Positions 1 through 7,289 of a stretch of 64,000 nt of DNA are shown here, one piece after another. The notes beneath the pieces are model-generated. The model was not told the origin of the DNA. It saw nothing but the letters and a program-made list of their open reading frames with translations, and did no database searches. The translations under genes and the position numbers were made by a program. This DNA comes from Pseudomonas extremaustralis. Lineage in GTDB: Bacteria > Pseudomonadota > Gammaproteobacteria > Pseudomonadales > Pseudomonadaceae. The DNA is taken from positions 3,518,001 through 3,582,000 of the forward strand of contig NZ_LT629689.1 in the NCBI RefSeq assembly GCF_900102035.1. Reading direction: 5' to 3'. Positions within the stretch are counted from its first letter, which is position 1. Each line of letters begins with the position of its first letter.

Positions 1-219
1 ATCCTTGGCAAGCACACGTGCCACGGCTTCAGGGGATGCTCTTACTCGCCCCACGAGGCGTGAAGTCTTGGGACGCATATAGACACCCCGATACACCCTC
101 TCCAACTCGCCAGACTCAACCATCCTAGCAATGGCTTTTTCAACACTTCCTCGCGCTGTCGCTCCGAGTATGACGAATCGCTTGAGGGTAAATGGGCACC
201 CTTTCGGATAGCGCTTCAC
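1..219 (-). CDS. AbiEi-like antitoxin, N-terminal part (runs off window)
   Basis: The reading frame starts with GTG at 219, preceded by a strong TAGGAGG ribosome site, and is open to the window edge (73 codons seen). The visible start, VKRYPKGCPFT followed by a short helix-turn-helix-like stretch and VYRGVYMRPKTSR, matches the N-terminus of AbiEi/DUF6088-type antitoxins of type IV toxin-antitoxin pairs. In that family the antitoxin binds its own promoter and counters an AbiEii nucleotidyltransferase encoded just downstream. That partner would lie left of the window, so the pair cannot be confirmed. Family call from remembered motif similarity. Confidence 0.7.
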   Translation of the reverse strand, partial: MKRYPKGCPFTLKRFVILGATARGSVEKAIARMVESGELERVYRGVYMRPKTSRLVGRVRASPEAVARVLAKD

Positions 220-265
220 GCGCCTCCTAACCGACCCCGCAATGGTAATCCCAGTCCCCATACGT

Positions 266-457
266 TCACCCAATCAACATGCGGAGGGCTTTCCAGGCAT
301 TGATCAGCGCATCATTCAGCTGGGCTTGCTGATTCTCTGCATGGATCAGATAGGCCAGCGTGGATGTCAGAAAATCGAGCGTGTCCTCGATGCTTTCCAG
401 CAGCTCCAAGCATTGACTGTGAGTCATACCCTGCGATTCCGCACTCGGAAATAACAT
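266..457 (-). CDS. Hypothetical protein, 63 aa
   Basis: ATG at 457 follows a GAGG ribosome site at good spacing. The product is small, helical and acidic (LELLESIEDTLDFLTSTLAYLIHAENQQAQ). No family recognised. It lies directly upstream of the AbiEi-like gene on the same strand, with about 45 bp between them, so co-transcription is possible. An internal start at MTHSQ (427) is an alternative. Confidence 0.5.
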   Translation of the reverse strand: MLFPSAESQGMTHSQCLELLESIEDTLDFLTSTLAYLIHAENQQAQLNDALINAWKALRMLIG

Positions 458-572
458 GACAATACCTCATGCAATCCTCAAGAAGCGTGCGTAATTGCAT
501 CGCACTTGACCAGTACGCGCCGAAAAGGTGCACGCAGTGACCATAGCCAAGGGAAATTGGCGGCCATGAGGA

Positions 573-989
573 TTACAATTTCGCAGCCAAGACGGGCTTG
601 GGAATTTCGACGGCGCGTACACCTTGCGGGTGATACTCGTCGGCCAGCAACCGAGCCTTGAGGGTTGGCCAATACTGTTTCACGTAGCCCGCCAATTCGT
701 CGACCGTCATGCCATCGGCACCCGGCGCGCCCTTGTTGCTGACCACGCGGTGATACGCACGCTTGAGGTTGGCCGGTGCAAGCACCCGCTCCATCAGCGT
801 GTCCGGCTCCGCTTTCGTCCACGCCACAGACGCCATCGATGCCTGTGCACTGCCAGCCGTCATCCGCGGATTCTGTCCGGAACTAAGGGTCACAGTTCTC
901 CCTCGGAGAAATTTCTGCTTTTCGACATTCGATGAGACTCTGACGCCTACTGGCGGCATAACCTGTTCGGCCCTTGGTGACGCGGTCAT
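573..989 (-). pseudogene. Group II intron reverse transcriptase/maturase, N-terminal fragment
   Basis: The frame contains LMERVLAPANLKRAY, NKGAPGADGMTVDEL and a VEIPKP block, the N-terminal signature of LtrA-type group II intron reverse transcriptase/maturases. Similarity stops right after EIPKP (about 594) and the frame ends seven codons later. The RT catalytic YADD block, maturase domain and endonuclease domain are all missing, so it cannot be active. The translation start is uncertain; only the part from about 850 downward looks like RT. Confidence 0.75.
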
Positions 990-1386
990 TCGTCACTTAC
1001 TACGGCTTCGGCTGACTTCTGCACGTTCATCCCTTCGCCTCACGACGCTCGGTAGCCCAGTGGCAAACGTGCAGATCTCCCAGGGTAATTCGCGCGACCT
1101 TCCTGCTTATGCCTGTCGGATTTACGCCGTAGTGCTCCGTGCAAGTATTGGGCTTTGGCTGTCATTGCGACCTCACCCCACTACGACGCCTCTATCCGCT
1201 TCCTATACGTCAGGCCAGCATTTTGCCTCGGGCATCCTTCAGATTCGCGGTCACCCGCGACACCCTTGCCTCTGGCTAACACTTCCCCTTGCCGGGTGTG
1301 TAGAGGACTTTCACCTCCAAGTCACCAGCGAGGCCACCACAGCCAAGCTGGTTGCGCTTGCGCGCAACGCGCCATGCCTGGCGCAC
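594..1386 (-). mobile_element. Group II intron, 5' fragment
   Basis: On the minus strand a GTGCGCC start at 1386 is followed by structured GC-rich sequence, including the TGGAGGTGAAAGTCCTC block and a GTGTTAGCC block typical of group II intron domain I. The maturase start follows. Everything 3' of codon EIPKP is gone, including domains V and VI, so the intron is dead. The 5' exon flank (1387 to about 1500) carries no recognisable gene. Confidence 0.7.
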
Positions 1387-1558
1387 AATGACAAAGGCGG
1401 CCTCAAAGAGACCGCCTCAAACCATGTTTCGTCACCGGTAAAAACACCCGGGAGAGGAAGCTCATGGGCAGCCTGCACAGCATACCACTGACCGAGGCCG
1501 TACGGCGACGAGGTAGGCCTACGCCTACCGTTTCAATTCAAGTGCTCGACCAACTCGC

Positions 1559-1984
1559 CTGGCCAAGCCGGCACCCCTGGAGCAGCTCCATAGCGTGGTG
1601 CGCCCGCCGTTGATCATTAAGCAGCAGGGGGATGATCTAATGCTGTGGGGCGGCTGGGGCACGGTGGCCGGTTACGAACCACCTGGAGTGAATGCAGTTG
1701 AGATCCGCTGCAACCGCGGCAGCGGCAGATGCCTGGAGGCCTATGCCTCAATCCTCCACCACGACGAAGGGGAAGACCTGGAAGCCCAGGTGTTCAACTA
1801 CGAGGTGGTGGAGTGGACGGAGCAGATTCTGCATGCCACCGGCGTGATGCCCCATGCCGACTGCGTGACGCTCAGCCTGGTGGTGGCGCTGCCGGATGGC
1901 TCCGCTTCCCTGGAGCTGTTGCCGAAAGGCGATGACTGCGAATTCGAAGCCAGCGCCACCATGTTGGTGGGTAACCCGCTTTAG
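1559..1984 (+). pseudogene. 5'-truncated copy of the 164-aa exported-protein gene
   Basis: Reading from the truncated 5' side, the frame matches codons 25-164 of the intact gene at 10836-11330 with only a few substitutions, ending in the same stop. The signal-anchor part and the ribosome site are missing because the repeat begins at 1559. It is part of an 0.89-kb direct repeat. An internal GTG at 1595 could give 129 aa without the export signal, so it is probably non-functional. Confidence 0.7.
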
Positions 1985-2100
1985 CCCTGACAGGAAGCAG
2001 CCACCTTGAAAATCACCGTTGACAGGAGGCTCGGCGGATCAAAAAACGACCAATTATTATTGCTTTAATAATTCCAAATAATTTCAACAATCGCTGTCTT

Positions 2101-2348
2101 ATGCGTCGGCTGGACTGGATGCGATTGATGTAACCGTGGATGTAGATCTTCAACAACACTGCGGGGTGATAGGACGGCCGCCCGGTTACAGCAGGGACCA
2201 CCCCGTCGAACTCCAGGGTCGCCAGGTCGAGTTGTTCGACGAAGGCCTCAACCACCCGGATTGGGTTCTCTTCGGCGACGAAGTCATCCAGGCACTCTGG
2301 CAGCAAACTAACTTGTGTCCGGCTCGCCTCTTCGATGAATCGCTTCAT
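2101..2348 (-). pseudogene. IS1182-family transposase, N-terminal fragment
   Basis: From ATG 2348 the product begins MKRFIEEASRTQ and continues with LPECLDDFVAEENPIRVVEAF and a GRPSYHPAVLLKIYIHGY block, the N-terminal domain of IS1182/DUF772-type transposases. Homology ends at SSRR (about 2103), where it meets AT-rich DNA. The DDE catalytic core is absent. An IS end sequence (TCACACAGCCTGGGC) lies at about 2399-2413. Confidence 0.8.
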
Positions 2349-2479
2349 TCGTCGCCCCAGCTGACGTTCCTTCAGCAACTCTAGGCGAGACTGGTGTTAT
2401 CACACAGCCTGGGCTGTTACCTGCCAGTCGCAAATGGCCGAAGTCGACCCGGAGCAGGTGGTAGTCACCGGCAGAAATC

Positions 2480-2521
2480 GGCCCAGGCTGTGTAAAAACG
2501 TTGGCATCGACCTTGCTATGA
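2480..2521. repeat. 42-bp IS1182 terminal sequence, copy 1
   Basis: This 42-bp segment starts GGCCCAGGCTGTGTAAAAAC and is repeated exactly at 5356-5397 in the same orientation. It sits about 30 bp upstream of the IS1182-type transposase start at 2554. Its first 15 bases are the inverse of the end at about 2399-2413, as expected for IS terminal inverted repeats. Confidence 0.8.
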
Positions 2522-2553
2522 CTTGATGGATTCGAAATTAGCGGGGGACGCCA

Positions 2554-3039
2554 GTGAAGCGTTTTATCCAGGGAGAGCATCGAGGCCAAAGCGCGCTGCT
2601 TCCCGAGAGTCTGGATGACTATGTGGCGGACACCAACCCGGTGCGGGTGGTCGATGTTTTCGTCGATGAACTCGACCTTGGTCAACTGGGTTTCGACGGT
2701 GTCGTCCCGGCTGAAACCGGCAGACCGGCCTACCATCCTGCCGACCTCCTGAAGATCTACATCTACGGTTACCTCAATCGCATCCAGTCCAGTCGCCGTC
2801 TTGAACGCGAGGCTCAGCGCAACGTTGAGTTGATGTGGCTGATCGGACGTTTGATGCCGGACTTCAAGACCATCGCTAACTTCCGCAAGGATAACGGCAA
2901 GGCAATCCGCGGCGTCTGTAGGCAGTTCGTGGTGCTGTGCCAGCAGCTTGGCCTGTTCTCTGAAGCGCTTGTGGCCATCGATGGCAGCAAGTTCAAGGCG
3001 GTCAACAACCGCGACCGCAACTTCACCAGTGCCAAGCTT
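2554..3039 (+). pseudogene. IS1182-family transposase, truncated by IS21 sequence
   Basis: GTG at 2554 starts MKRFIQGEHRGQSALLPESL and runs through the DUF772 N-terminal domain into the start of the DDE domain ([12 protein letters not shown], the first catalytic Asp region). After FTSAKL at about 3037 the sequence switches abruptly to an IS21 IstB gene in another frame. It has about 160 of the usual 450 or more residues, so it is inactive. Confidence 0.8.
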
Positions 3040-3322
3040 CAGCGGCGGTGCCCTGCTGTTTCACCTGCTGTCCAAGCTGTACGAGCACACCAGCGTCGTG
3101 ATCACGACCAACCTGAACTTCGCAGAATGGTCGCGCGTGTTCGGCGACGCCAAGATGACCACTGCCCTGCTGGATCGGCTTACGCACCACTGCCACATCG
3201 TCGAAACGGGCAACGAGTCCTACCGCCTGCAACACAGCAGCTTGGCGGCTCAGGCAAAGATCAAGTCACGGGAACGAAAACGCAAGGACGATCAGAAGCC
3301 GGTGGACGACGAACCGTTTTGA
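3040..3322 (+). pseudogene. IS21-family IstB ATPase, C-terminal fragment
   Basis: The frame reads [19 protein letters not shown], then a NLNFAEW block and [20 protein letters not shown], the C-terminal third of IS21 IstB helper ATPases, ending at 3322. The Walker A and B parts are missing. It is joined directly to the truncated IS1182 transposase, so one IS probably inserted in the other before both decayed. Confidence 0.8.
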
Positions 3323-3343
3323 TTTTAGGGAAAGGATGGCCTG

Positions 3344-3530
3344 CTGCATGACGACATGTGGCAGGTCAACAGTCGCTGTTTTGGATGATCGAAAGGAAGG
3401 GATTCAAAAGCAGCTCCGTTGCTAAACTTATCCACAATTGCTGATGCTGAAATCAGCAATCCGCCCTGGGTCAAATTTCAATCGGCAGGGTGGGTCAATT
3501 TTCCATCAGCGCCAACAGCAAAGGGACTTT
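3344..3530. repeat. IS21-type 3' end remnant, copy 1
   Basis: This stretch contains GATTCAAAAGCAGCT, then AAACTTATCCACA and TGCTGATGC, followed by repeated GGGTCAATTT motifs. The same arrangement occurs at 16766-16925. Repeated short motifs at an end are typical of IS21 terminal regions, and it directly follows the IstB fragment. No gene is seen between 3323 and 3658. Confidence 0.6.
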
Positions 3531-3658
3531 TTCAACAGAATCGGCCAGAAGCAGCCAGTCTGAAGTACCGAAACTGGATGCGCCAAAGCGGTAGACGGAA
3601 GTGATATGGTCGAAAACCGCGAAGAACGTGGCGCATAGCGTCGGCTACAGGAGAGCAT

Positions 3659-4675
3659 ATGGGACGCGAGCAATCCAGCAGTGACGATGCAGCTGAGCCT
3701 ACCTCCACCGCTCCGCCTTCATTTTCAGTACAGGCTCGGGGATTTGTCGAGGCCGAAACGGCGACCCGACTTGCGACCCTCGTAGGCGAGATCATTCGAG
3801 CGCTTGGGAGGCACATAGGACTCCAGACGCTAGACGGAGTGACTGTTGCTTTTGACTACGATCAGGCACTTCTGGAACTCGATAGAGGCTATGACTCGCC
3901 CCACCAGTTGCAAGCTACCAAATCCCACGTATATGGCGTAGCCATGACGCCTTCGGTGATCCGTGAAGGTGAGCTGAAGTCACATATACTTGTGCGAGCG
4001 CCTATTTTGCTGCCTTTGCTTGATGACGCAGACGAGGAAGGCATCCGCATCGCCGTCCATGTACTCGCTCACGAATGCGGTCATGTGGAGGTTACGAAGC
4101 AGTTCGACCGATGCTTTCCCAATGTGATTTTGCAACGTCAGTTACCACTGCTCGATACCCTACGCTGGAACACCATTTTTGCCGTGTGGGATGAGTATGC
4201 GGTGACCTGGATTGCGGCCCCTTTTGGCGCCGATCAAACTGATGGATACAACCAGACTTTCCTTGCCGACCTCCAGACTCTGGATGACCGTAACAACGAG
4301 CTGATCCGCGCCTATCGCATCCACGGGAATGTTGAGCAAATTTTGTCAGAGATCTATCGTAGTTGTGGAAATCTCCTGAAGTTCGGCGGCTACTGCATAG
4401 GGAATTTGCGAGGCAGAGACATCCACTGGCGGGAGCGCGATGATTTGACCTCCGTAATAGTGGGCCACTGGTTTGAGCCATTTTTCCAAAGTCTCAGCGA
4501 GGCGTGCAGCGGGCTTGCCGACAGGTATGGTGAATGGACAGACATGGACGCCTTTTTATCCATCAGCAGCATTTTAGACGAGCTCGTTTGCCGAGCGGGA
4601 TTGAATGTGACTGCGCAACCTGATGGAGGCGCTTATGTCGATATACCCTTTACCATTCAAACGATGCCTGAATAA
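3659..4675 (+). CDS. Zinc metallopeptidase-like protein (HECGH), 338 aa
   Basis: ATG at 3659 follows CAGGAGAG. Residues 138-142 are HECGH, a zincin HExxH motif inside a helix (HVLAHECGHVEV). WDEYA at 177-181 could give the third, glutamate ligand about 40 residues later, as in ImmA/IrrE-like peptidases. The first 22 residues are polar and disordered, and no signal peptide is seen, so it should be cytoplasmic. No helix-turn-helix is evident, unlike many ImmA fusions. The next gene, 84 bp downstream on the same strand, encodes a very acidic protein that could be its substrate or regulator. The gene converges on the Gabija-like pair. Exact family not recognised; protease activity is inferred from the motif only. 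Confidence 0.65.
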   Translation: MGREQSSSDDAAEPTSTAPPSFSVQARGFVEAETATRLATLVGEIIRALGRHIGLQTLDGVTVAFDYDQALLELDRGYDSPHQLQATKSHVYGVAMTPSVIREGELKSHILVRAPILLPLLDDADEEGIRIAVHVLAHECGHVEVTKQFDRCFPNVILQRQLPLLDTLRWNTIFAVWDEYAVTWIAAPFGADQTDGYNQTFLADLQTLDDRNNELIRAYRIHGNVEQILSEIYRSCGNLLKFGGYCIGNLRGRDIHWRERDDLTSVIVGHWFEPFFQSLSEACSGLADRYGEWTDMDAFLSISSILDELVCRAGLNVTAQPDGGAYVDIPFTIQTMPE

Positions 4676-4759
4676 CCACGCTGACGATTAGGTGACGCAT
4701 TGCCTCGGAAATTGTAGGTTAATCGACCCAAACGGCCTCTATCAGACGAAGGATTAAAC

Positions 4760-5305
4760 ATGGCGGACGATGACAAAGAAAGCTCGGAGCTTCCAGGTGC
4801 AGGCGAGCCTGCACGCAAGCCCAGCGGCACGGCAAACCTGCTTCACAACTACACCAATTACATGGCCATAGAAGAGGAGTACGACGCCGACGTGGCATCT
4901 GGTCTTCTGCGAAAGTCATTGGAGCGAAAAGGTGTGGAGCAGAGCCAGGAGGGCGTCAAAAGCTGGGCTGCGATCAGTAAAGCGATGGTCACGAGCGACG
5001 TAGATGTTGGCCAAGAATTCACGGACGCGAAGGCAAAAACTGACGCTCTCGTGGATAGAATGTTCACCTCCACGGTCAAGCAGGCTTCGAGTGAACCTGA
5101 GCTAAGCAGTTCGCTTGACGCTCGAAGCACGCCTGGTGGCGACACGGAAGAAGCTCATATGGATGATGACTTCGATGATGAAGAGGTTGAGGTCGAAGAC
5201 GACGAGCTTGATACGCTCCAAGAGATCTTCGGCACTGACGATGAGGACGATGCGTCCGAGCAAGCCTACGATCACATTCTCAAAATGATGGAGAAGGTCG
5301 ACTGA
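4760..5305 (+). CDS. Highly acidic hypothetical protein, 181 aa
   Basis: ATG at 4760 follows a GAAGGA site. The product is strongly acidic: a DDDKESSE start and a C-terminal run of Asp and Glu at about residues 133-170 (DDDFDDEEVEVEDDELD). No domain, membrane segment or signal is seen. It lies 84 bp after the HECGH peptidase gene and probably shares its transcript. Roles as a peptidase substrate, inhibitor or DNA mimic are all possible; none is shown by sequence. Confidence 0.6.
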   Translation: MADDDKESSELPGAGEPARKPSGTANLLHNYTNYMAIEEEYDADVASGLLRKSLERKGVEQSQEGVKSWAAISKAMVTSDVDVGQEFTDAKAKTDALVDRMFTSTVKQASSEPELSSSLDARSTPGGDTEEAHMDDDFDDEEVEVEDDELDTLQEIFGTDDEDDASEQAYDHILKMMEKVD

Positions 5306-5355
5306 GCGCCGTGCCGAAGAGGGACAAATTTATTTGCTGCTGACCGGCTGCTTCT

Positions 5356-5397
5356 GGCCCAGGCTGTGTAAAAACGTTGGCATCGACCTTGCTATGA
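5356..5397. repeat. 42-bp IS1182 terminal sequence, copy 2
   Basis: Exact copy of 2480-2521, in the same orientation, with no transposase beside it here. It lies between the convergent ends of the acidic-protein gene and the helicase gene. It is a solo IS end left by deletion or recombination. Confidence 0.75.
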
Positions 5398-5492
5398 TTT
5401 GTCCGCCAGCCTGACCTGCCTTGTTGGTTCAACTAACCACGTCAGTTCTGGTCGCGCGAGGGTCAAAGTCAACTCATTCTCTTTTCCGCGTC

Positions 5493-7289
5493 TCATACGT
5501 CGTCGTAGTTGAATACGCAGGCCGCTAGCATTCGCGTGGGCACATACACGTTGTATCTCCCCCTTTTACGGCCGGTCTCCGAAAAAAGATGTAGGTTCTT
5601 TCTGGCACGCGAGCCCACGACGTAGAGCAGCTTCTGCGCGCTCGTATCCCCGTCCGCGTCATTGAAGTGCGGCACCATTCCTTCCAGCAGCGCATACGCA
5701 ATAACGACATCAAACTCGGCACCCTTCACACCATGAATAGTAGACACGGTGATTCCTGTGCGGTTTTGGAATACTTTCCTGAAGAAAGCAATGTCCCCAA
5801 TTGCGTCAACCCCTTCCGCTTCGAGCTTCGCAATGCGCGATTCAGAGCTTTCGAAGAACGCTTGATGGTGCTCCTGCAACTGCGCGAAATCGCTGATCTG
5901 AATACCAAGTCGCTCGAACAAAGTTGCAAAGAAGCGCCGCAGGTAGGCCAAACCGTTGTCCTCGTCGATGGGAATCGCATTGCACTCCCTAAGGAAGGAC
6001 TTTCGCGATAGTCGTGAGGTCTCAATGCCTGCGTCCTTCATCTCACTGATCACCTCTCCCGCCCAGCGAAGCCGGCGAACATAGAGGGACGGTGACGGCT
6101 CCGTAAGGGCAAGTCTCGACAGCTTGTACCAGAAGTTTTCGATGTCTCTGGCAAACGGCACCATACCTGGACCATCGAACTGGTAGTCAGGCATATTGAC
6201 GACAAGCTGTCGGGTCATAGAGGCTAAATGGAGCCACTGCGGAGCAAGTACGCAAACCTCGCTCGGCGGTATTCCTAACGTCTCAACGTTGTGCCGAATG
6301 AGTCTGACAATTTCGTGTACCAGATCATCTCGGGTAACCCCACTGTCGTACGAAACAAGGCTCGGGTAGACGCGCCCGTCGCCTGCAGCCGCTATCGCCG
6401 TGCTGTACACATTGAAATTGCCGAAATAGTCGATGATGCGGCTGGACGACCGATAGTTCTGCGACAACTGCTGCTCAGCAATCCGAACTTCGGTCAGCCT
6501 CCTCAGCTCGCCAATTTCAATCGGGTAGCCACCCAACGAACCATAGATTGCCTGATTCGGGTCGCCCACCATGAAAAGCCGCGTTGCGCCTGCCCCCGCA
6601 CGAAGAATTGACCCCAAAATACTGTACTGAATCTGCTTCGTATCCTGATACTCGTCGACAAGAATGAGTGCGAAGAGCTTCGACAACAGCACACTGATCG
6701 CCGGATTCAGGTCGATCAGCTGGCTGGCATGCCACAGGATCAGCTCAAAGTCTATTTGCCTGTTCTCGGCCAGAATCCTGAAATACTCAGCCAAAACCCG
6801 ATGAATGATTGCGTGCTTTCCCGCGTTCGGGCAGCCCAGGTAGTAGCCGTCAGTGGTGAAGAAATAATCGCAATCGTAGTGAGAGACTCGTTGAGATGCG
6901 TATGGCGCGCATAACCGCTCCAGCAACTTCTCTCGTTCATGCTGATCGATTACCCGGTACCCGGGCGCAAGCTCAGGCGCATAGATGCCATATGGTTTGA
7001 TGATCCATTCCAGGCAGAAAGAGTGAATCGTGCCGATCCAGAGCCGCGACGTATCCACCCCGAGATCTTCAATGCGCTCCTGGATTTCGTCCGCCGCCCG
7101 GTGCGTGTAGGTGATGGCAACGATGAATTGCCTGTCCGACTCCAGGCGTGAGAGCTCGTATGCAATCTTGTAGGTTAGGGCCCTCGTCTTTCCGCTGCCA
7201 GGACATGCCACCAGAAACACACTTCCGGGCAGCAGGACCGCCTCGCTCTGCTCGGCGTTCAGCTCCCGGCTCGTCCAGGTGAACATCAC
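5493..7289 (-). CDS. UvrD/Rep-like helicase of a Gabija-like system (GajB-like)
   Basis: Superfamily 1A helicase motifs are in order: Walker A CPGSGKT at residues 29-35, VDEYQDT at 211-217, GDPNQAIYG at 242-250, QNYRS at about 277, and near the C-terminus TIHGVKGAEFD and LYVVGSRARKNL. At 598 aa it is shorter than housekeeping UvrD or Rep (about 670-720). The start, GTG 7289 or ATG 7286, overlaps the stop of the upstream OLD-type nuclease gene, so translation is coupled. In Gabija, GajB joins GajA in an anti-phage complex that senses nucleotide depletion or DNA ends and promotes DNA cleavage. A stand-alone repair helicase is less likely given the overlap. Confidence 0.85.
   Translation of the reverse strand: MMFTWTSRELNAEQSEAVLLPGSVFLVACPGSGKTRALTYKIAYELSRLESDRQFIVAITYTHRAADEIQERIEDLGVDTSRLWIGTIHSFCLEWIIKPYGIYAPELAPGYRVIDQHEREKLLERLCAPYASQRVSHYDCDYFFTTDGYYLGCPNAGKHAIIHRVLAEYFRILAENRQIDFELILWHASQLIDLNPAISVLLSKLFALILVDEYQDTKQIQYSILGSILRAGAGATRLFMVGDPNQAIYGSLGGYPIEIGELRRLTEVRIAEQQLSQNYRSSSRIIDYFGNFNVYSTAIAAAGDGRVYPSLVSYDSGVTRDDLVHEIVRLIRHNVETLGIPPSEVCVLAPQWLHLASMTRQLVVNMPDYQFDGPGMVPFARDIENFWYKLSRLALTEPSPSLYVRRLRWAGEVISEMKDAGIETSRLSRKSFLRECNAIPIDEDNGLAYLRRFFATLFERLGIQISDFAQLQEHHQAFFESSESRIAKLEAEGVDAIGDIAFFRKVFQNRTGITVSTIHGVKGAEFDVVIAYALLEGMVPHFNDADGDTSAQKLLYVVGSRARKNLHLFSETGRKRGRYNVYVPTRMLAACVFNYDDV

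Larger units (their letters stand above)
1559..2450. repeat. Direct repeat copy A (pairs with 10905-11794)
   Basis: About 0.89 kb is shared with 10905-11794 in the same orientation, with scattered substitutions. It contains the truncated hypothetical gene, an AT-rich stretch of about 70 bp (2036-2105) and the start of an IS1182-type transposase. Together with copy B it brackets the metallopeptidase and Gabija-like modules. Confidence 0.85.

Noticed and set aside
573..1386. Defence-type reverse transcriptase or retron
   Set aside because: Sequence and intron-like upstream RNA match group II intron maturases, and the catalytic part is missing.
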